A stretch of DNA of 64,000 nt from Candidatus Xiphinematobacter sp. Its GTDB lineage: Bacteria; Verrucomicrobiota; Verrucomicrobiia; Chthoniobacterales; Xiphinematobacteraceae. Every line of letters begins with the position of its first letter. Position 1 is the first letter of the stretch. A program made the position numbers and the translations under genes. Below the pieces are notes generated by a model. It saw only the letters and a program-made list of their open reading frames with translations. It had not been told where the DNA came from and searched no databases. Below are positions 8,850 to 18,826 of this stretch, piece by piece. The stretch covers positions 368,673-432,672 of the forward strand of contig CP068473.1 of NCBI GenBank assembly GCA_016766635.1, given 5' to 3'.

Positions 8850-10670
8850 TTATTCTTCTTGGACAAGAAGAAGAGCTTCTAGCTCTTCCAGCCGGTTGGC
8901 AAATAGATGTAATGCAGCCTGGATAGGTTCCGAAGAATTCATATCTACTCCAGCTGCCTGTAGAGCTGCAATTGGGAATTGACTCCCTCCGCTCCGTAGA
9001 AGGCCAAGGTATGCAGCAGTTTCTCCGCTTTCAAGTACCTTATTGCACAAGGTCACAGCTGCAGAAATGCCGGTTGCATATTTATAAACGTAAAATGCGT
9101 CGTAAAAGTGAGGAATTCGCAGACACTCAAGCTCTGCGACATCGTCAACCACCACTTCTTGTCCGAAAAAAGCATCGAGTAAGGATCGATAAGAGGATCT
9201 TAAAAAGTCTAGCGTGAGTGCACGTCCTTCCTCTTCGGCTGCGTGGATGATTTTTTCAAATTCCGCAAACATCGTCTGTCGAAAGAGACTCCCCTGCAAA
9301 TCATCGATTTGTCGATTAAGTAGGTAGGTATACGCAGGGAGATCACTTGCTTTGGAAAGCAAGTGCTCGGTAAGTAGTATCTCATTAAAGGCAGAGGCGA
9401 CCTCTGCGAGAAAGATGGAATAACGGTAGTTTTGAAAACTCTGGGTCCTGCTCGAGTACCACGTGTGCATGGAATGGCCTGCTTCGTGAGCAAGGGTATA
9501 GAGGTCAGAAAAGACATCCTTCCTGTAATTCATAAGGAGATAGGGAGGACTCGAGTAGCTACCGGCACTGAATGCTCCACTATATTTCCCTTTGTTTTCG
9601 TAGCGATCACACCAGCGTTCGACCATTAGTCCATTGTGGAGTACACTGACATACTCTTTCCCTAAGGGGGCAACTGCAGACAGGACTTTTTCTACTGCTA
9701 CCTCAAACGGAATACTTGTCTGGGCATTATCTACTAACGGCACTAGCAGGTCGTAGACGTGGACGGCGGAAAGATTTAGCACACGCCGGCGTAGACCATG
9801 GTAACGGTGCAATAGGGGGAGATGGGCACGGACGGTAGCGATCAAGCCATCATACAACGATAGTGGAACGTCGTCATAGAAGAGCGCTGCTTCCTGCGCC
9901 GATGAAAAATTTCTTGCCCGCGCATGAAAAACATCCTGACGTACCGAGACTGCCAAAGCAGCTGCGAGCGTATACCTGTGATCAGAAAACTCCTGGTAGA
10001 ATTTTCTGAATGCTTCCCTCCTGATCGTCCTATTTCTCCTAATAAGGAGGGAGGTGAGGGTATTTTGCGTTAATTGAATTTTATGGTTGGCGTCCTCCCT
10101 ATCATGGACGTAACCAAAACTCATATCAACATTGGTTAGCTGAGAAAAAACAGTACCAGAACCTTCTAGTACCCCTCCGACAAGAGCCAAAAGATTCTCC
10201 TCTGGCTCAGAGAGCGTGTGTGGTTTTGTGCGCAAAATTCTCCGGAGAAAGGACATCCATTCCTCCAAGGAAGGATCTTGCAGCCAACCAATAAACACAT
10301 TTTCAGGTATCCTTTGTAGTTCCGGTGCTATAAAGGAGAAGGTCCGCTTTAGATGCGGGGTAAAGCTGACCAAGCGAGCTTCTCGATCAAGTGCTTTTTC
10401 GTTTGAGTTATCCTCACTGAGACGCAACATCGCGTACTCACATACTCTCTCATTGAGTACGTCAATCTCCCTCTTAAGTTCCAGGCACCTTTTCAGGGTT
10501 TTTGGGGAATCCGAGAGGTGCCCACGGAATTTGAGGATTTCAGTGTGACATGCTTTCAGCTTTCTAAAGGCATTTTCCCAGTCAGATTCGCTAGAAAAAA
10601 TTGCCTTTAAGTTCCAAGTATCCCGCGGACAAATTGCAGATCGGTCAGGAACACAAACATTTAAGCTCAC
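8850..10670 (-). CDS. pepF: Oligoendopeptidase F (M3 family zinc peptidase)
   Basis: This is a cytosolic zinc metallopeptidase that cuts short peptides. The HEAGH zinc site (residues 395-399) sits in YTLAHEAGHSMHTWYSS, with a downstream Glu in LAEVASAFNE. The 606-residue length is normal for PepF. It starts with GTG. It lies directly downstream of rpsD, where rpoA and rplQ would usually be found, so it marks the broken end of the ribosomal block. Confidence 0.95.
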   Translation of the reverse strand: MSLNVCVPDRSAICPRDTWNLKAIFSSESDWENAFRKLKACHTEILKFRGHLSDSPKTLKRCLELKREIDVLNERVCEYAMLRLSEDNSNEKALDREARLVSFTPHLKRTFSFIAPELQRIPENVFIGWLQDPSLEEWMSFLRRILRTKPHTLSEPEENLLALVGGVLEGSGTVFSQLTNVDMSFGYVHDREDANHKIQLTQNTLTSLLIRRNRTIRREAFRKFYQEFSDHRYTLAAALAVSVRQDVFHARARNFSSAQEAALFYDDVPLSLYDGLIATVRAHLPLLHRYHGLRRRVLNLSAVHVYDLLVPLVDNAQTSIPFEVAVEKVLSAVAPLGKEYVSVLHNGLMVERWCDRYENKGKYSGAFSAGSYSSPPYLLMNYRKDVFSDLYTLAHEAGHSMHTWYSSRTQSFQNYRYSIFLAEVASAFNEILLTEHLLSKASDLPAYTYLLNRQIDDLQGSLFRQTMFAEFEKIIHAAEEEGRALTLDFLRSSYRSLLDAFFGQEVVVDDVAELECLRIPHFYDAFYVYKYATGISAAVTLCNKVLESGETAAYLGLLRSGGSQFPIAALQAAGVDMNSSEPIQAALHLFANRLEELEALLLVQEE

Positions 10671-10761
10671 GGGAATACTCCAAATCTCGTGTCCTGCTCA
10701 CTTGCACATCCGCCAAAACTTGTTTTATGACCGGACTTACAGAGTCCTTGTGGAGAAGCCG

Positions 10762-11376
10762 TTATCTAGAGTAAAGCTCGACGACCAGCTGCTCGTTCAC
10801 AATCGGATTAATGTCCTCTCTGGAGGGAAGTCTAACCATTCTCCCAGTCAAGTTCCCAAGGTCAACTAGGAGCCAACCTGGAACCGTTGCACTGTGAGCC
10901 AGCTCTAGGACTTTCTGAACCATGGACCTAGAACTAGGAGCCCCCTTAATACCTATTTGATCCCCAGGACGCAGATTTGCAGAGGCGATGTCTATTTTGC
11001 GGCTGTTTAAAAAAACATGACCATGAGCAACAAGCTGTCGAGCCCCTCGTAGTGTTCTAGAGAACCCCATCCGATAGACGATGTTATCCAAGCGAGTCTC
11101 AAGCAGCTGAAGGAGAATCTCTCCGGTGACCCCTTTTTTAGTTAGGGCCTGTCGAAAATAACGCCGGAACTGGCGCTCGAGGACGCCATATTGGCAACGC
11201 AGCTTCTGCTTTTCTGCAAGGGCCAATGCATAATCGGAGATCTTGCGACGTATACTCCTACTGGGACCGTGTACTCCTGGGGGATAGGTCTTGTTCTCAA
11301 ATGCCCTGGCAGATCCCTCAATGAGAACACCATATCGGCGGCTGACTTTCGTTTTTGGTCCAGTACGACGTGCCAT
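10762..11376 (-). CDS. rpsD: 30S ribosomal protein S4
   Basis: S4 is a primary 16S-binding protein that starts assembly of the small-subunit body and in many bacteria represses its own operon. I place the start at MARRTGPKTKVSRRYG (204 residues), the family N-terminus, because an upstream alternative would overlap rpsK. The S4 RNA-binding core ETRLDNIVYRMGF...ARQLVAHGHV is intact. It is the last ribosomal gene of the block. rpoA and rplQ do not follow. Confidence 0.97.
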   Translation of the reverse strand: MARRTGPKTKVSRRYGVLIEGSARAFENKTYPPGVHGPSRSIRRKISDYALALAEKQKLRCQYGVLERQFRRYFRQALTKKGVTGEILLQLLETRLDNIVYRMGFSRTLRGARQLVAHGHVFLNSRKIDIASANLRPGDQIGIKGAPSSRSMVQKVLELAHSATVPGWLLVDLGNLTGRMVRLPSREDINPIVNEQLVVELYSR

Positions 11377-11387
11377 GAAATAGTCAA

Positions 11388-11909
11388 CTAAACGCGGCGT
11401 TGCTTTGGAGGACGACACCCATTATGTGGGACAGGAGTGACATCTTGAATGAGGCTTATTTCCAACCCAATCGCTTGAATAGCACGCACAGCCGACTCGC
11501 GCCCTGCCCCTGGGCCTTTTACACGCACCTCCACTTCTTTGAGACCATATCCCATTGCCTGGCGGCAGGCATCCTGTGCAACAAGTTGAGCAGCATAGGC
11601 TGTACTTTTCCTTGAACCCTTAAAACCGCATTTACCAGCGCTAGACCAACCTACAACCTTTCCATTTTGGTCTGCAATACTCACGATAGTGTTGTTGAAA
11701 CTAGCCAAGACGTGGACGATACCCTGCACTATGCTTCTGCCGCCTCTGACCCTAGCCTTGGAGCTTTTTTTTGTTTTCCCCCGGCTGTCCCCAGCCTGCC
11801 TCTCACCCTTTTTCTGAAACCTAGGAGAGACACCCTCCTCGGAGGCGGGCTTGTCCGCCACCTCTTTAAGAGTCTCCACCATCTCCTCGTCAACTCGCTC
11901 AACAGCCAT
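11388..11909 (-). CDS. rpsK: 30S ribosomal protein S11 with N-terminal extension
   Basis: S11 lies on the 30S platform near the mRNA exit. The conserved core runs from [13 protein letters not shown] to the basic C-terminus [13 protein letters not shown]. The start at [15 protein letters not shown] gives 173 residues, with about 45 extra acidic and lysine-rich residues before the core. E. coli S11 has 129. An upstream in-frame extension to 12026 is possible but unlike any S11. A near-exact 12-bp tandem duplication (11913-11936) sits directly before the start, and no Shine-Dalgarno is seen. Confidence 0.95.
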   Translation of the reverse strand: MAVERVDEEMVETLKEVADKPASEEGVSPRFQKKGERQAGDSRGKTKKSSKARVRGGRSIVQGIVHVLASFNNTIVSIADQNGKVVGWSSAGKCGFKGSRKSTAYAAQLVAQDACRQAMGYGLKEVEVRVKGPGAGRESAVRAIQAIGLEISLIQDVTPVPHNGCRPPKQRRV

Positions 11910-11912
11910 TGT

Positions 11913-11936
11913 AGAATAGGGAAGAGAATAGGGAAA
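11913..11936. repeat. 12-bp tandem duplication (one mismatch) in the rpsK leader
   Basis: AGAATAGGGAAG is followed by AGAATAGGGAAA, directly upstream of the rpsK start on the minus strand. It occupies the place of a ribosome-binding site. Confidence 0.75.
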
Positions 11937-12142
11937 AAGGGAGTGCGCGAAAAAAACCCCCAGTTCCTCTCCTCCCCTCCGGGGGGGGGAAACCCACCTT
12001 ATCGACGCCCCACGCACGTACCCCAAGGGAAAAGGAACAATCAGACAATTTCATAGATAATATCGGGCGCAAAACCCCAGCTGGACGACTAGCAAGTATT
12101 ACCCACCTTGAAAAGGAAAATCGCCCTTCACCCCCCCTTGTA

Positions 12143-12538
12143 TCACACTTTACCGGATTTAGCATTTTTATTTCTGGCAATACCAACTGTTCTGCGGGCT
12201 CCCTTTCTGGTACGAGCGTTGGTGGATGTGCGTTGGCCACGCACTGGTAGCCCACGACGATGGCGCATTCCACGGTAGCAATTAATGCCTTGCAGGCGCT
12301 TAAGGTGATTTTGCACCTCTCGACGCAGGTCCCCTTCGGTCAAAATCTTGCTGGCAGAAATAGCATGAACAATTGCTGCAATTTGCTCTTGGCTCAGCGC
12401 TTTAGCTCGAAGATCGACCCCAATATCAGCTTGCTCCAAAATGCGCGCGGCTGTGCGCTTGCCGATTCCATAGATATACTGCAGAGAAGCCTCAATGCGC
12501 TTGTCGCCAGGGATTTCAACACCAAGGAGTCGCGGCAT
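12143..12538 (-). CDS. rpsM: 30S ribosomal protein S13
   Basis: S13 sits in the 30S head and forms bridges to the 50S subunit and P-site tRNA. The N-terminus MPRLLGVEIPGDKRIEASL and the basic tail RTSTNARTRKGARRTVG are typical, with 131 residues. The leader before the ATG is A/T-rich without a Shine-Dalgarno. It is followed after 233 bp by rpsK, a larger gap than usual. Confidence 0.97.
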   Translation of the reverse strand: MPRLLGVEIPGDKRIEASLQYIYGIGKRTAARILEQADIGVDLRAKALSQEQIAAIVHAISASKILTEGDLRREVQNHLKRLQGINCYRGMRHRRGLPVRGQRTSTNARTRKGARRTVGIARNKNAKSGKV

Positions 12539-12576
12539 AATATTAATAAATGGTCAAAATAGCTGGACGCATACGG

Positions 12577-12690
12577 TTAGCCCTGACGCTGTTTGTGCTT
12601 TGGGTCCTTACAAATGACCCGCACGACGTTTTTCCTCCGCACGATCTTACAGCTTCCACACTGGCGTTTTACTGAGGCTCTGACTTTCAT
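12577..12690 (-). CDS. rpmJ: 50S ribosomal protein L36
   Basis: This 37-residue zinc ribbon protein of the large subunit begins [19 protein letters not shown] and ends with KHKQRQG. Zinc ligands Cys11, Cys14, Cys27 and His32/33 are present, so this is the zinc-binding form. It lies between infA and rpsM, the usual place. Confidence 0.95.
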   Translation of the reverse strand: MKVRASVKRQCGSCKIVRRKNVVRVICKDPKHKQRQG

Positions 12691-12707
12691 TCCATCGTCT
12701 CGCGGTT

Positions 12708-12926
12708 TTATCTGCATCGATAAGTGATGCGCCCCTTGGCTAGATCATAAGGAGAGATCTCCACTGTAACCATGTCACCAGGTAGAATGCGAATAAAATT
12801 TAGCCTCATTTTCCCAGAGATATGGGCCAGAACGCGTTGCCCACCTTCCAACTCCACACGAAACATCGTGTTAGGCAGAAGCTCAACCACCTTACCCTTT
12901 ACTTCAATAGAGTGTTCCTTGGACAT
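12708..12926 (-). CDS. infA: Translation initiation factor IF-1
   Basis: This small OB-fold protein binds the 30S A site during initiation. It has 72 residues from [19 protein letters not shown] to GRITYRCR, the standard length. Its first 28 bases overlap the 3' end of map in another frame, which suggests translational coupling. Confidence 0.96.
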   Translation of the reverse strand: MSKEHSIEVKGKVVELLPNTMFRVELEGGQRVLAHISGKMRLNFIRILPGDMVTVEISPYDLAKGRITYRCR

Positions 12927-13666
12927 GTTAGAATTTCCGGCTTTTCATTTGTTACAAGCACAGTGTGCTCAAAATGAGCGGACTGACTTCCATCCGCGGT
13001 TACAACAGTCCATTTGTCCTCAAGCATGCGGATATCGGCTTTACCAGCATTGATCATAGGCTCGATGGCAAGAATCATCCCGGCTCTCAGTATGGGCCCG
13101 GTGCCACGCTCGCCGAAATTTGGAATTTGTGGCTCTTCGTGAAGACTACGACCAATACCGTGTCCCACAAATTCGCGGACAACACTATATCCGGCAGCAC
13201 AAGCACATTCTTCAATGTGAGCTGACAGATCACCAAGCCTTCTACCAGCAGTGGCAATGGAAATGGCGCTCATGAGAATCCTCTGGGTGGTAGAAACTAG
13301 ACAGGCTACCTCAGGTAAGACCTCACCAGTGGTGATGGTCGCAGCGGTATCGCTGACCCAGCCTTCTCTAATAATACCTACATCGAGTTTCACAATATCC
13401 CCACACTGAATATGGCGGCTGCTACTACCAATCCCATGGACGACTTCCTCATTAAGGCTAATACAAATTCTTCCAGGGAAACTTCGGTAACCAAGAAAGG
13501 CACTGCGTACCTGAGCCGCGTTCATTAATTCTCCTGCCGCTTCATCGATATCCTTTGTCGTTATTCCTGGAGTTACCATCCCAACAAGCTCCGCGAGAAT
13601 CCCAGCCGCGACTTCACCGGACAGACGCATCTGAAAAACCTCCTTGCTCTTTTTAATGGGGATCAT
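12899..13666 (-). CDS. map: Methionine aminopeptidase type I
   Basis: This enzyme removes the initiator methionine from new proteins. The five metal ligands can be seen: Asp in KLDVGI, Asp in VSDTAAT, His in FVGHGIG, Glu in AIEPM and Glu in HFEHT. The 255-residue length is typical. GAGGAAG about 9 bases before the ATG acts as ribosome-binding site. It follows secY with adk missing between them, and overlaps infA by 28 bases. Confidence 0.96.
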   Translation of the reverse strand: MIPIKKSKEVFQMRLSGEVAAGILAELVGMVTPGITTKDIDEAAGELMNAAQVRSAFLGYRSFPGRICISLNEEVVHGIGSSSRHIQCGDIVKLDVGIIREGWVSDTAATITTGEVLPEVACLVSTTQRILMSAISIATAGRRLGDLSAHIEECACAAGYSVVREFVGHGIGRSLHEEPQIPNFGERGTGPILRAGMILAIEPMINAGKADIRMLEDKWTVVTADGSQSAHFEHTVLVTNEKPEILTCPRNTLLK

Positions 13667-13802
13667 AACTCACTTCTTCCTCTCCCTGAGGCAATGGGCA
13701 ACGCAATGCCGCGTCTCCTCCCTGTAAGAGGATGAGTTCTAGAAACATCCGAGCCCGAGGAGAACAGTTATTTTCTACACTTCCCTGCTCACTTCTTTCT
13801 TT

Positions 13803-15302
13803 TTAACGATGGTAGGCCACCAGAATAGTGGTGCCAGCGATAACTAGGATTGCCACAGCAACATAAACCCATACCAGCGGAGAGCTTGCCTTGTCCGCTC
13901 TCCCCCTAACGTAATACTCGGTACCACGCCGTCGCCCCTTACGCAAGAAGCCGTCATAGTGTCGTTGGAGCAAGTGAGTCTCCACCTGACGCATAGTCTC
14001 CAGGACAACACCAACGATAATCAACAATCCCGTGCCTCCAAAAAACTGTGCCGCCGTATAGGGCAGATTCAGCCCTTGGTAAAGAACCTGCGGCAGAATA
14101 GCAATGGCAGTTAGAAAGACGGCGCCGGCAAAGGTCAGCCGCGTCATAGCAAAGTCTAAAAAGTCCGCCGTCGGCCTGCCAGGACGCACACCAGGTATAA
14201 ATCCCCCACACTTTTTTAAATCATCGGCAATTTGCACTGGCTGGAACTGCGTCGCTACCCAAAAATAGCTGAAGAAGAAGATCATACATCCGTAGAGAGT
14301 ATAATGCAACCATCCAGAGGCCAACATGTCTGCTAAATCAGAGGCAGTTCTATTTTGAGGGAAGGCCATCTTTAGAATAGTGGAGGGAAAAATCAGGATC
14401 GCCTGTGCGAAGATTATGGGCATCACCCCTGCGTAGTTAACTTTAAGAGGCATGTATTGTGTCTGTCCGCCGTACACCTTGCGTCCCATTACCCGCTTTG
14501 CATACTGGATACTAATCTTTCTTTGTGCCTGAGTAACAGCAATTACTGCAGCTATTACGAATACCAAAAAGGCACACATTAGAACGAGAACAAGAGGGTT
14601 TATACTGGCCGTTGTGCCAATAACAGTAGGAACAAATGTCTTCCAAGCCTGGAGGAGACCCGCCGGAAGCTGGGCAAGGATTCCAACTGTGATGATCAAG
14701 GAAGTGCCGTTACCGATCCCTCGATCAGTGATTTGATCACCCAACCACATGAGAAAGAGAGTTCCTGCAGTCATTGTAGTGATGGTGAGTAAGCGGAACC
14801 CAAGACCAGGATGAGGAACTAGCTCCATGTCCAGCTGCCGCATTGTCTCCACGATTCCCTGTAGGAACGGGCTGGAAGCAGGGTTCTCCAGAGAAAGCGC
14901 AAGAAAGTAACCCTGGATGACACAAAGCCCAATAGTAATGTACCGAGCATAAAGCATGATTTTCTGGCGGCCACCCTCCTCACGTGCCAATTTTCCGAGC
15001 CTAGGAATCACTGCTGTGAGAAGTTGCAGCATGATGGATGCACTAATGTAGGGCATGATACCTAAGGAAAAAATTGCGCAATTGCCCAGCGCTCCACCTG
15101 TAAAAAGATTAAAGAGCGTAGCCACCCCACCGCTTGAGTGTGTTCTAGTAGCACCGACAAACCACTGCCGGAGTACTTCCGCATTTACTCCAGGAGTGGC
15201 TATTGCCGACCCTATACGCATGACCACAATCATGGCCAAGGTGAACATTATCCTCCTCCGCAGCTCTGGAATCTTAAAAATGTTGGTGAAGGCAGAAACC
15301 AT
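13803..15302 (-). CDS. secY: Preprotein translocase subunit SecY
   Basis: SecY forms the protein-conducting channel in the inner membrane with SecE and SecG. The protein has 499 residues, longer than the ~440 of E. coli, with ten or so hydrophobic segments. MVSAFTNIFKIPELRRRI at the N-terminus and the cytoplasmic loop before VETHLLQRHYDGFL are typical. The extra length is in the first periplasmic region (about residues 40-60) and the C-terminus. It is preceded by rplO and followed by map. Confidence 0.97.
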   Translation of the reverse strand: MVSAFTNIFKIPELRRRIMFTLAMIVVMRIGSAIATPGVNAEVLRQWFVGATRTHSSGGVATLFNLFTGGALGNCAIFSLGIMPYISASIMLQLLTAVIPRLGKLAREEGGRQKIMLYARYITIGLCVIQGYFLALSLENPASSPFLQGIVETMRQLDMELVPHPGLGFRLLTITTMTAGTLFLMWLGDQITDRGIGNGTSLIITVGILAQLPAGLLQAWKTFVPTVIGTTASINPLVLVLMCAFLVFVIAAVIAVTQAQRKISIQYAKRVMGRKVYGGQTQYMPLKVNYAGVMPIIFAQAILIFPSTILKMAFPQNRTASDLADMLASGWLHYTLYGCMIFFFSYFWVATQFQPVQIADDLKKCGGFIPGVRPGRPTADFLDFAMTRLTFAGAVFLTAIAILPQVLYQGLNLPYTAAQFFGGTGLLIIVGVVLETMRQVETHLLQRHYDGFLRKGRRRGTEYYVRGRADKASSPLVWVYVAVAILVIAGTTILVAYHR

Positions 15303-15419
15303 GGCTAACTACCATAGAGGAAGGGCATATACGCGCTCCATTATCGAGCAACACTAAGGAATTTCCCCATTTTCCCCTATGAAAAACAGCAGGCAAAGTG
15401 GGGCAACCCACTTGCCTTA

Positions 15420-15905
15420 CTAAGCACCTACCGGAATGGGCTTTTCCCAAAGAGGTCTTTTACACAGTGAGATGTTCCCTCCAGCTTTCTCCACCTTTTC
15501 TCTTGCTGCAGTACTAGTGCGATCCACCTCAATACTGAATTGCTTCGTTAAACTGCCCTTACCTAGGAGCTTTACCACCCGTAAATGCCCTCGTATGAGC
15601 CCCCTCCCGCGCAATATTGACTCATTGACCAGAGTGCCACCCTCAAAGAATTTCTCCAAATCCCCTACGTTGACAATGCCAACCACTTCCTTGAAACGAG
15701 AATTGTTAAAGCCGCGTTTGGGCAAGCGCCGAATCAGCGGCATCTGCCCCCCTTCAAATCCAGGGCGGATACTTCCGCCAGAACGTGCCCTCTGGCCCTT
15801 ATGTCCCCTACCAGAGGTCTTTCCATGGCCACTACTTTCTCCTATACCAAGGCGCTTCTTGCGATGTTTGGCCCCAGGAAGGGGCTTTAAATCATGCAGT
15901 CTCAT
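15420..15905 (-). CDS. rplO: 50S ribosomal protein L15
   Basis: L15 is a late-assembling 50S protein. The N-terminus MRLHDLKPLPGAKHRKKRLG and the glycine-rich segment SSGHGKTSGRGHKGQ are diagnostic, and the length is 161 residues. The leader is A/T-rich without a Shine-Dalgarno. rpmD (L30), usually just upstream, is missing: only 13 bases separate it from rpsE. Confidence 0.97.
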   Translation of the reverse strand: MRLHDLKPLPGAKHRKKRLGIGESSGHGKTSGRGHKGQRARSGGSIRPGFEGGQMPLIRRLPKRGFNNSRFKEVVGIVNVGDLEKFFEGGTLVNESILRGRGLIRGHLRVVKLLGKGSLTKQFSIEVDRTSTAAREKVEKAGGNISLCKRPLWEKPIPVGA

Positions 15906-15918
15906 AAATAAAAATAAA

Positions 15919-16494
15919 TCAGGGCGCAGTCATTATGGCTGACGAAAGTTCGGGCTGGAACTTCCCACGAATTTGACTAACCTGCTCACGTTTTCGGAGA
16001 GTAGTCAGGGCATTCAGAGTTGCCTTAACTACGTTGGTTGGATTACTGGATCCAAGGGATTTAGCCAGAACATCCCGGATACCAACAACTTCCATCATGG
16101 CGCGCACGCCTCCGCCAGCGATTACTCCTGTTCCTGGAGAGGCAGGCCGTAGTAGAACGCGCCCTCCTCCAAATTCCCCAATCACCTCATGGGGAAGTGT
16201 TTTTTCAGTAATAGCAATATTAAGCAGGCGTTTGTGTGCTGCTGCCGTTGCTTTGCGGATGGCCTCGCTCACCTCATTTGCCTTTCCAAAACCAACCCCA
16301 ACCCGTCCTTGACGGTCGCCTGAGACAATTAGCGCGCTAAAACTAAAGCGCCGACCACCCTTGACCACTTTGGCACAGCGATTGATAAAAACAACTTTAT
16401 CGGTGAGAGAGTTTTTGGGATCGGTGACCTGCCTGTTAGTCCCACGCAAGGACCGAGAGGTACTTCTTTCTTTACTATTCTTGAGGGTTAACAT
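15919..16494 (-). CDS. rpsE: 30S ribosomal protein S5
   Basis: S5 helps decoding accuracy and mRNA entry. The double-stranded RNA-binding core [19 protein letters not shown] and the segment [19 protein letters not shown] are intact over 191 residues, with an N-terminal extension of about 25 residues rich in Ser, Arg and Lys. AGGAAA precedes the ATG. Confidence 0.97.
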   Translation of the reverse strand: MLTLKNSKERSTSRSLRGTNRQVTDPKNSLTDKVVFINRCAKVVKGGRRFSFSALIVSGDRQGRVGVGFGKANEVSEAIRKATAAAHKRLLNIAITEKTLPHEVIGEFGGGRVLLRPASPGTGVIAGGGVRAMMEVVGIRDVLAKSLGSSNPTNVVKATLNALTTLRKREQVSQIRGKFQPELSSAIMTAP

Positions 16495-16524
16495 GAAATC
16501 GTTTCCTGCAGGGGGACTTGGGTA

Positions 16525-16884
16525 CTAGAACTGGAAGCCTCCTTCTCGTGCCGCATCGGCCAGTGCTCTTACCTTGCCATGGTATTGAAAACCCCCACGG
16601 TCAAAGACGACAAGGCGGATACCCCTTACCAGTCCTCGCTCAGCAATGAGTTTGCCGACTATCTTTGCGCCAGTGGAATTGGCCCTGGTGGTCACTCTTA
16701 AGTCTTTTTCCGTGGTGTTCACGGAAGCAACGGTCCTGCCTTCCACGTCATTGATCACTTGGGCAGTAATGTGACGACCTGAAAAATGCACGCTCAGACG
16801 CGGACGCTGCGCAGTACCAAAGATTTTCTTTCGAATCCGAAAGTGGCGGACTGTGCGTTTATAAACGTTAGAAACGTTAGACAT
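16525..16884 (-). CDS. rplR: 50S ribosomal protein L18
   Basis: L18 binds 5S rRNA with L5. It has 119 residues. The conserved segments RPRLSVHFSGRHITAQVIND and the C-terminal FDRGGFQYHGKVRALADAAR match the family. Confidence 0.96.
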   Translation of the reverse strand: MSNVSNVYKRTVRHFRIRKKIFGTAQRPRLSVHFSGRHITAQVINDVEGRTVASVNTTEKDLRVTTRANSTGAKIVGKLIAERGLVRGIRLVVFDRGGFQYHGKVRALADAAREGGFQF

Positions 16885-16897
16885 GATAAAGAAGCAG

Positions 16898-17437
16898 TTA
16901 TTGAACTGTTTTTCCCTCTTTTCGACGAATTTGTTCTCCCTTTAGTCGGATACCCTTTCCCTTAAAGGGTTCTGGTGGATAACATCTTCGAATATCCGCG
17001 GCACATTGCCCAACAAGCTGGTTATCAATCCCTTCTATAGTCAACTTAGTGTTGTCCACAACGGTAATTTGGATATTTTCTGGGATTGGAAAAAGAACCG
17101 GGCGGGAAAATCCCAGGTTGAGATTTAGAACTTTTTCCTGCACAGTGGCCCTAAAGCCCACTCCGTGAATTTCTAATTCCCGTCTAAATCCACTCGAAAC
17201 CCCCAGCACCATGTTGGAAAGGAGTGTCCGTGTTAGGCCATGCATGGCCCTGGAGCGACGTGAATCATCTTTCCTTTCCACCAGCAGCTCGCATTCCTTA
17301 ACTAGCGCCCTTATCGCAGGAGGTAGTACCTGTACCAGCCTACCCTTTGGGCCTTTTATTGCTACACCCCCATCCGGGAGGAAAACAACGCTTACCCCAA
17401 GGGGGAGTTTGATCGGCTTTTTGCCAAGTCGTGACAT
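16898..17437 (-). CDS. rplF: 50S ribosomal protein L6
   Basis: L6 lies near the GTPase centre of the 50S subunit. It has 179 residues with two similar alpha/beta domains. The N-terminus MSRLGKKPIKLP and the end PPEPFKGKGIRLKGEQIRRK are diagnostic. A GAAGGA motif lies upstream of the ATG. Confidence 0.97.
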   Translation of the reverse strand: MSRLGKKPIKLPLGVSVVFLPDGGVAIKGPKGRLVQVLPPAIRALVKECELLVERKDDSRRSRAMHGLTRTLLSNMVLGVSSGFRRELEIHGVGFRATVQEKVLNLNLGFSRPVLFPIPENIQITVVDNTKLTIEGIDNQLVGQCAADIRRCYPPEPFKGKGIRLKGEQIRRKEGKTVQ

Positions 17438-17559
17438 TGTTCTATCCGTCCTTCTTTTTTCTTCTCAACAGCCCCAGCTTATGGGGGTTAACTCCTCTGT
17501 TGAGGAAACTCAACTTTTAAAATTTAGATGACCCTGCTTACTACCGGCTAGTATAAGGT

Positions 17560-17958
17560 CTACCAGACATGAGCAAGTATTTCCCCGCCAACATTACGAT
17601 GCCGTGCTTCTTGATCAGTTAGGATGCCTAACCGTGTCGAAAGCAACCCGATGCCCATTCCCCCCAATACACGAGGGATCTCTTTGGAACCCACATATTT
17701 CCGGAGTCCAGGCCGACTAATTCTTCGCACACCGGCAATAGCGGCCTCCCTATTCACATATTTAGCATGCACTTTCAAGGTCGGGTGTTTCCCAGTATAA
17801 TCCAGCTCGATGCTTTCTATATATCCCTCTCTCTTAAGGAGGTGTAGAATCTCGCTCTTCAGTTTTGAATAGGGGACAACGAATTCACTCCTGCGGGAGC
17901 GTAAGGTGTTGCGTAGCCTAGTCAGGAGGTCGGCTATGGGATCAGTTAAGGTACTCAT
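17560..17958 (-). CDS. rpsH: 30S ribosomal protein S8
   Basis: S8 binds the central domain of 16S rRNA and in many bacteria represses the spc operon. It has 132 residues, starting MSTLTDPIADLLTRLRN and ending in GGEILAHVW as expected. rpsN (S14) normally precedes it, but only 39 bases separate it from rplE here, so S14 must be elsewhere. Confidence 0.97.
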   Translation of the reverse strand: MSTLTDPIADLLTRLRNTLRSRRSEFVVPYSKLKSEILHLLKREGYIESIELDYTGKHPTLKVHAKYVNREAAIAGVRRISRPGLRKYVGSKEIPRVLGGMGIGLLSTRLGILTDQEARHRNVGGEILAHVW

Positions 17959-17997
17959 GGATAGAAAAGTGAATTAGGTTAGGACAACGAACGAAAT

Positions 17998-18567
17998 CTA
18001 GGCGGTAGGCGTAGGCCCCCTAGCTCTATCCGAAAACGGCATGCCAATTTCGGTGAGGAGTGATTTTGCCTCTTCATCAGTACCGGCAGTAGTCACGATG
18101 GTAATGTCAAAACCAACAGTGTGCTTGACTTTATCAAGCTCAACCTCGGGGAAGATCGACTGGTCACTGACTCCTATTGTGTAATTCCCGCGGCCGTCAA
18201 AAGCCTTGGCAGACACCCCACGGAAGTCGCGTATTCTCGGCAAAGCGGCGAAGATAAAACGTTCCAGGAATTCGTACATAACACGCCCACGGAGCGTTAC
18301 CTTGGAGCCAATTTCTTGGTTTTTGCGCAGTTTGAAGTTAGAGATATTTTTCTTGGAAAGAGTTACTACAGGTCTCTGCCCAGTGATTAGGCTGAGATCA
18401 GCCCGAGCAACTTCTAGAGCTCCCTTTATATCGGAGGCTGAGGCCACACAGGTGTTGATCACTACCTTCTCGATTCTTGGAACCTGGTGGGTATTTCCAT
18501 ACTTGTGCCTTTCGAGGAGAAGCGGAACTATGCGCCTTCTATACTCTTCTTGTAGCCTAGCTTGCAT
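17998..18567 (-). CDS. rplE: 50S ribosomal protein L5
   Basis: L5 binds 5S rRNA and contacts P-site tRNA. It has 189 residues. The conserved parts are VPRIEKVVINTCV, GQRPVVTLSKKNISNFKLR and YTIGVSDQSIFPEV. AGGGG lies upstream of the ATG. The next gene downstream is rpsH. Confidence 0.97.
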   Translation of the reverse strand: MQARLQEEYRRRIVPLLLERHKYGNTHQVPRIEKVVINTCVASASDIKGALEVARADLSLITGQRPVVTLSKKNISNFKLRKNQEIGSKVTLRGRVMYEFLERFIFAALPRIRDFRGVSAKAFDGRGNYTIGVSDQSIFPEVELDKVKHTVGFDITIVTTAGTDEEAKSLLTEIGMPFSDRARGPTPTA

Positions 18568-18568
18568 C

Positions 18569-18826
18569 TTAATTTCCCCTTTCTCCCCTCCCTTTTTCTA
18601 TGAGCTGGAGGTTAGAAATATGAATAGGTCCCTCCTTCTCAATAATGGCACCATTTGGATATTCTTGGCTCTTACGCTGGTGCTTCTTGACAAGATGCAC
18701 CCCCTCCACAATAGCTCTGGACCTTTTCCTTAGAACCCGAAGCACCCTCCCCTGGGCGCCACGATAGTTTCCAGAGATTATTTTGACCGTATCACCCCGA
18801 CAAATGGAAAGGCTCCTGCGTATCAT
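18569..18826 (-). CDS. rplX: 50S ribosomal protein L24
   Basis: L24 starts 50S assembly. It has 85 residues, a KOW motif in [20 protein letters not shown] and the segment [12 protein letters not shown]. It overlaps the stop of rplN by 4 bases (ATGA), a sign of translational coupling. The protein is shorter than the ~103 of E. coli. Confidence 0.95.
   Translation of the reverse strand: MIRRSLSICRGDTVKIISGNYRGAQGRVLRVLRKRSRAIVEGVHLVKKHQRKSQEYPNGAIIEKEGPIHISNLQLIEKGRGERGN

Noticed and set aside
11910-12026. 39-codon upstream extension of rpsK
   Set aside because: The sequence is unlike S11 and a good ATG lies at 11909.
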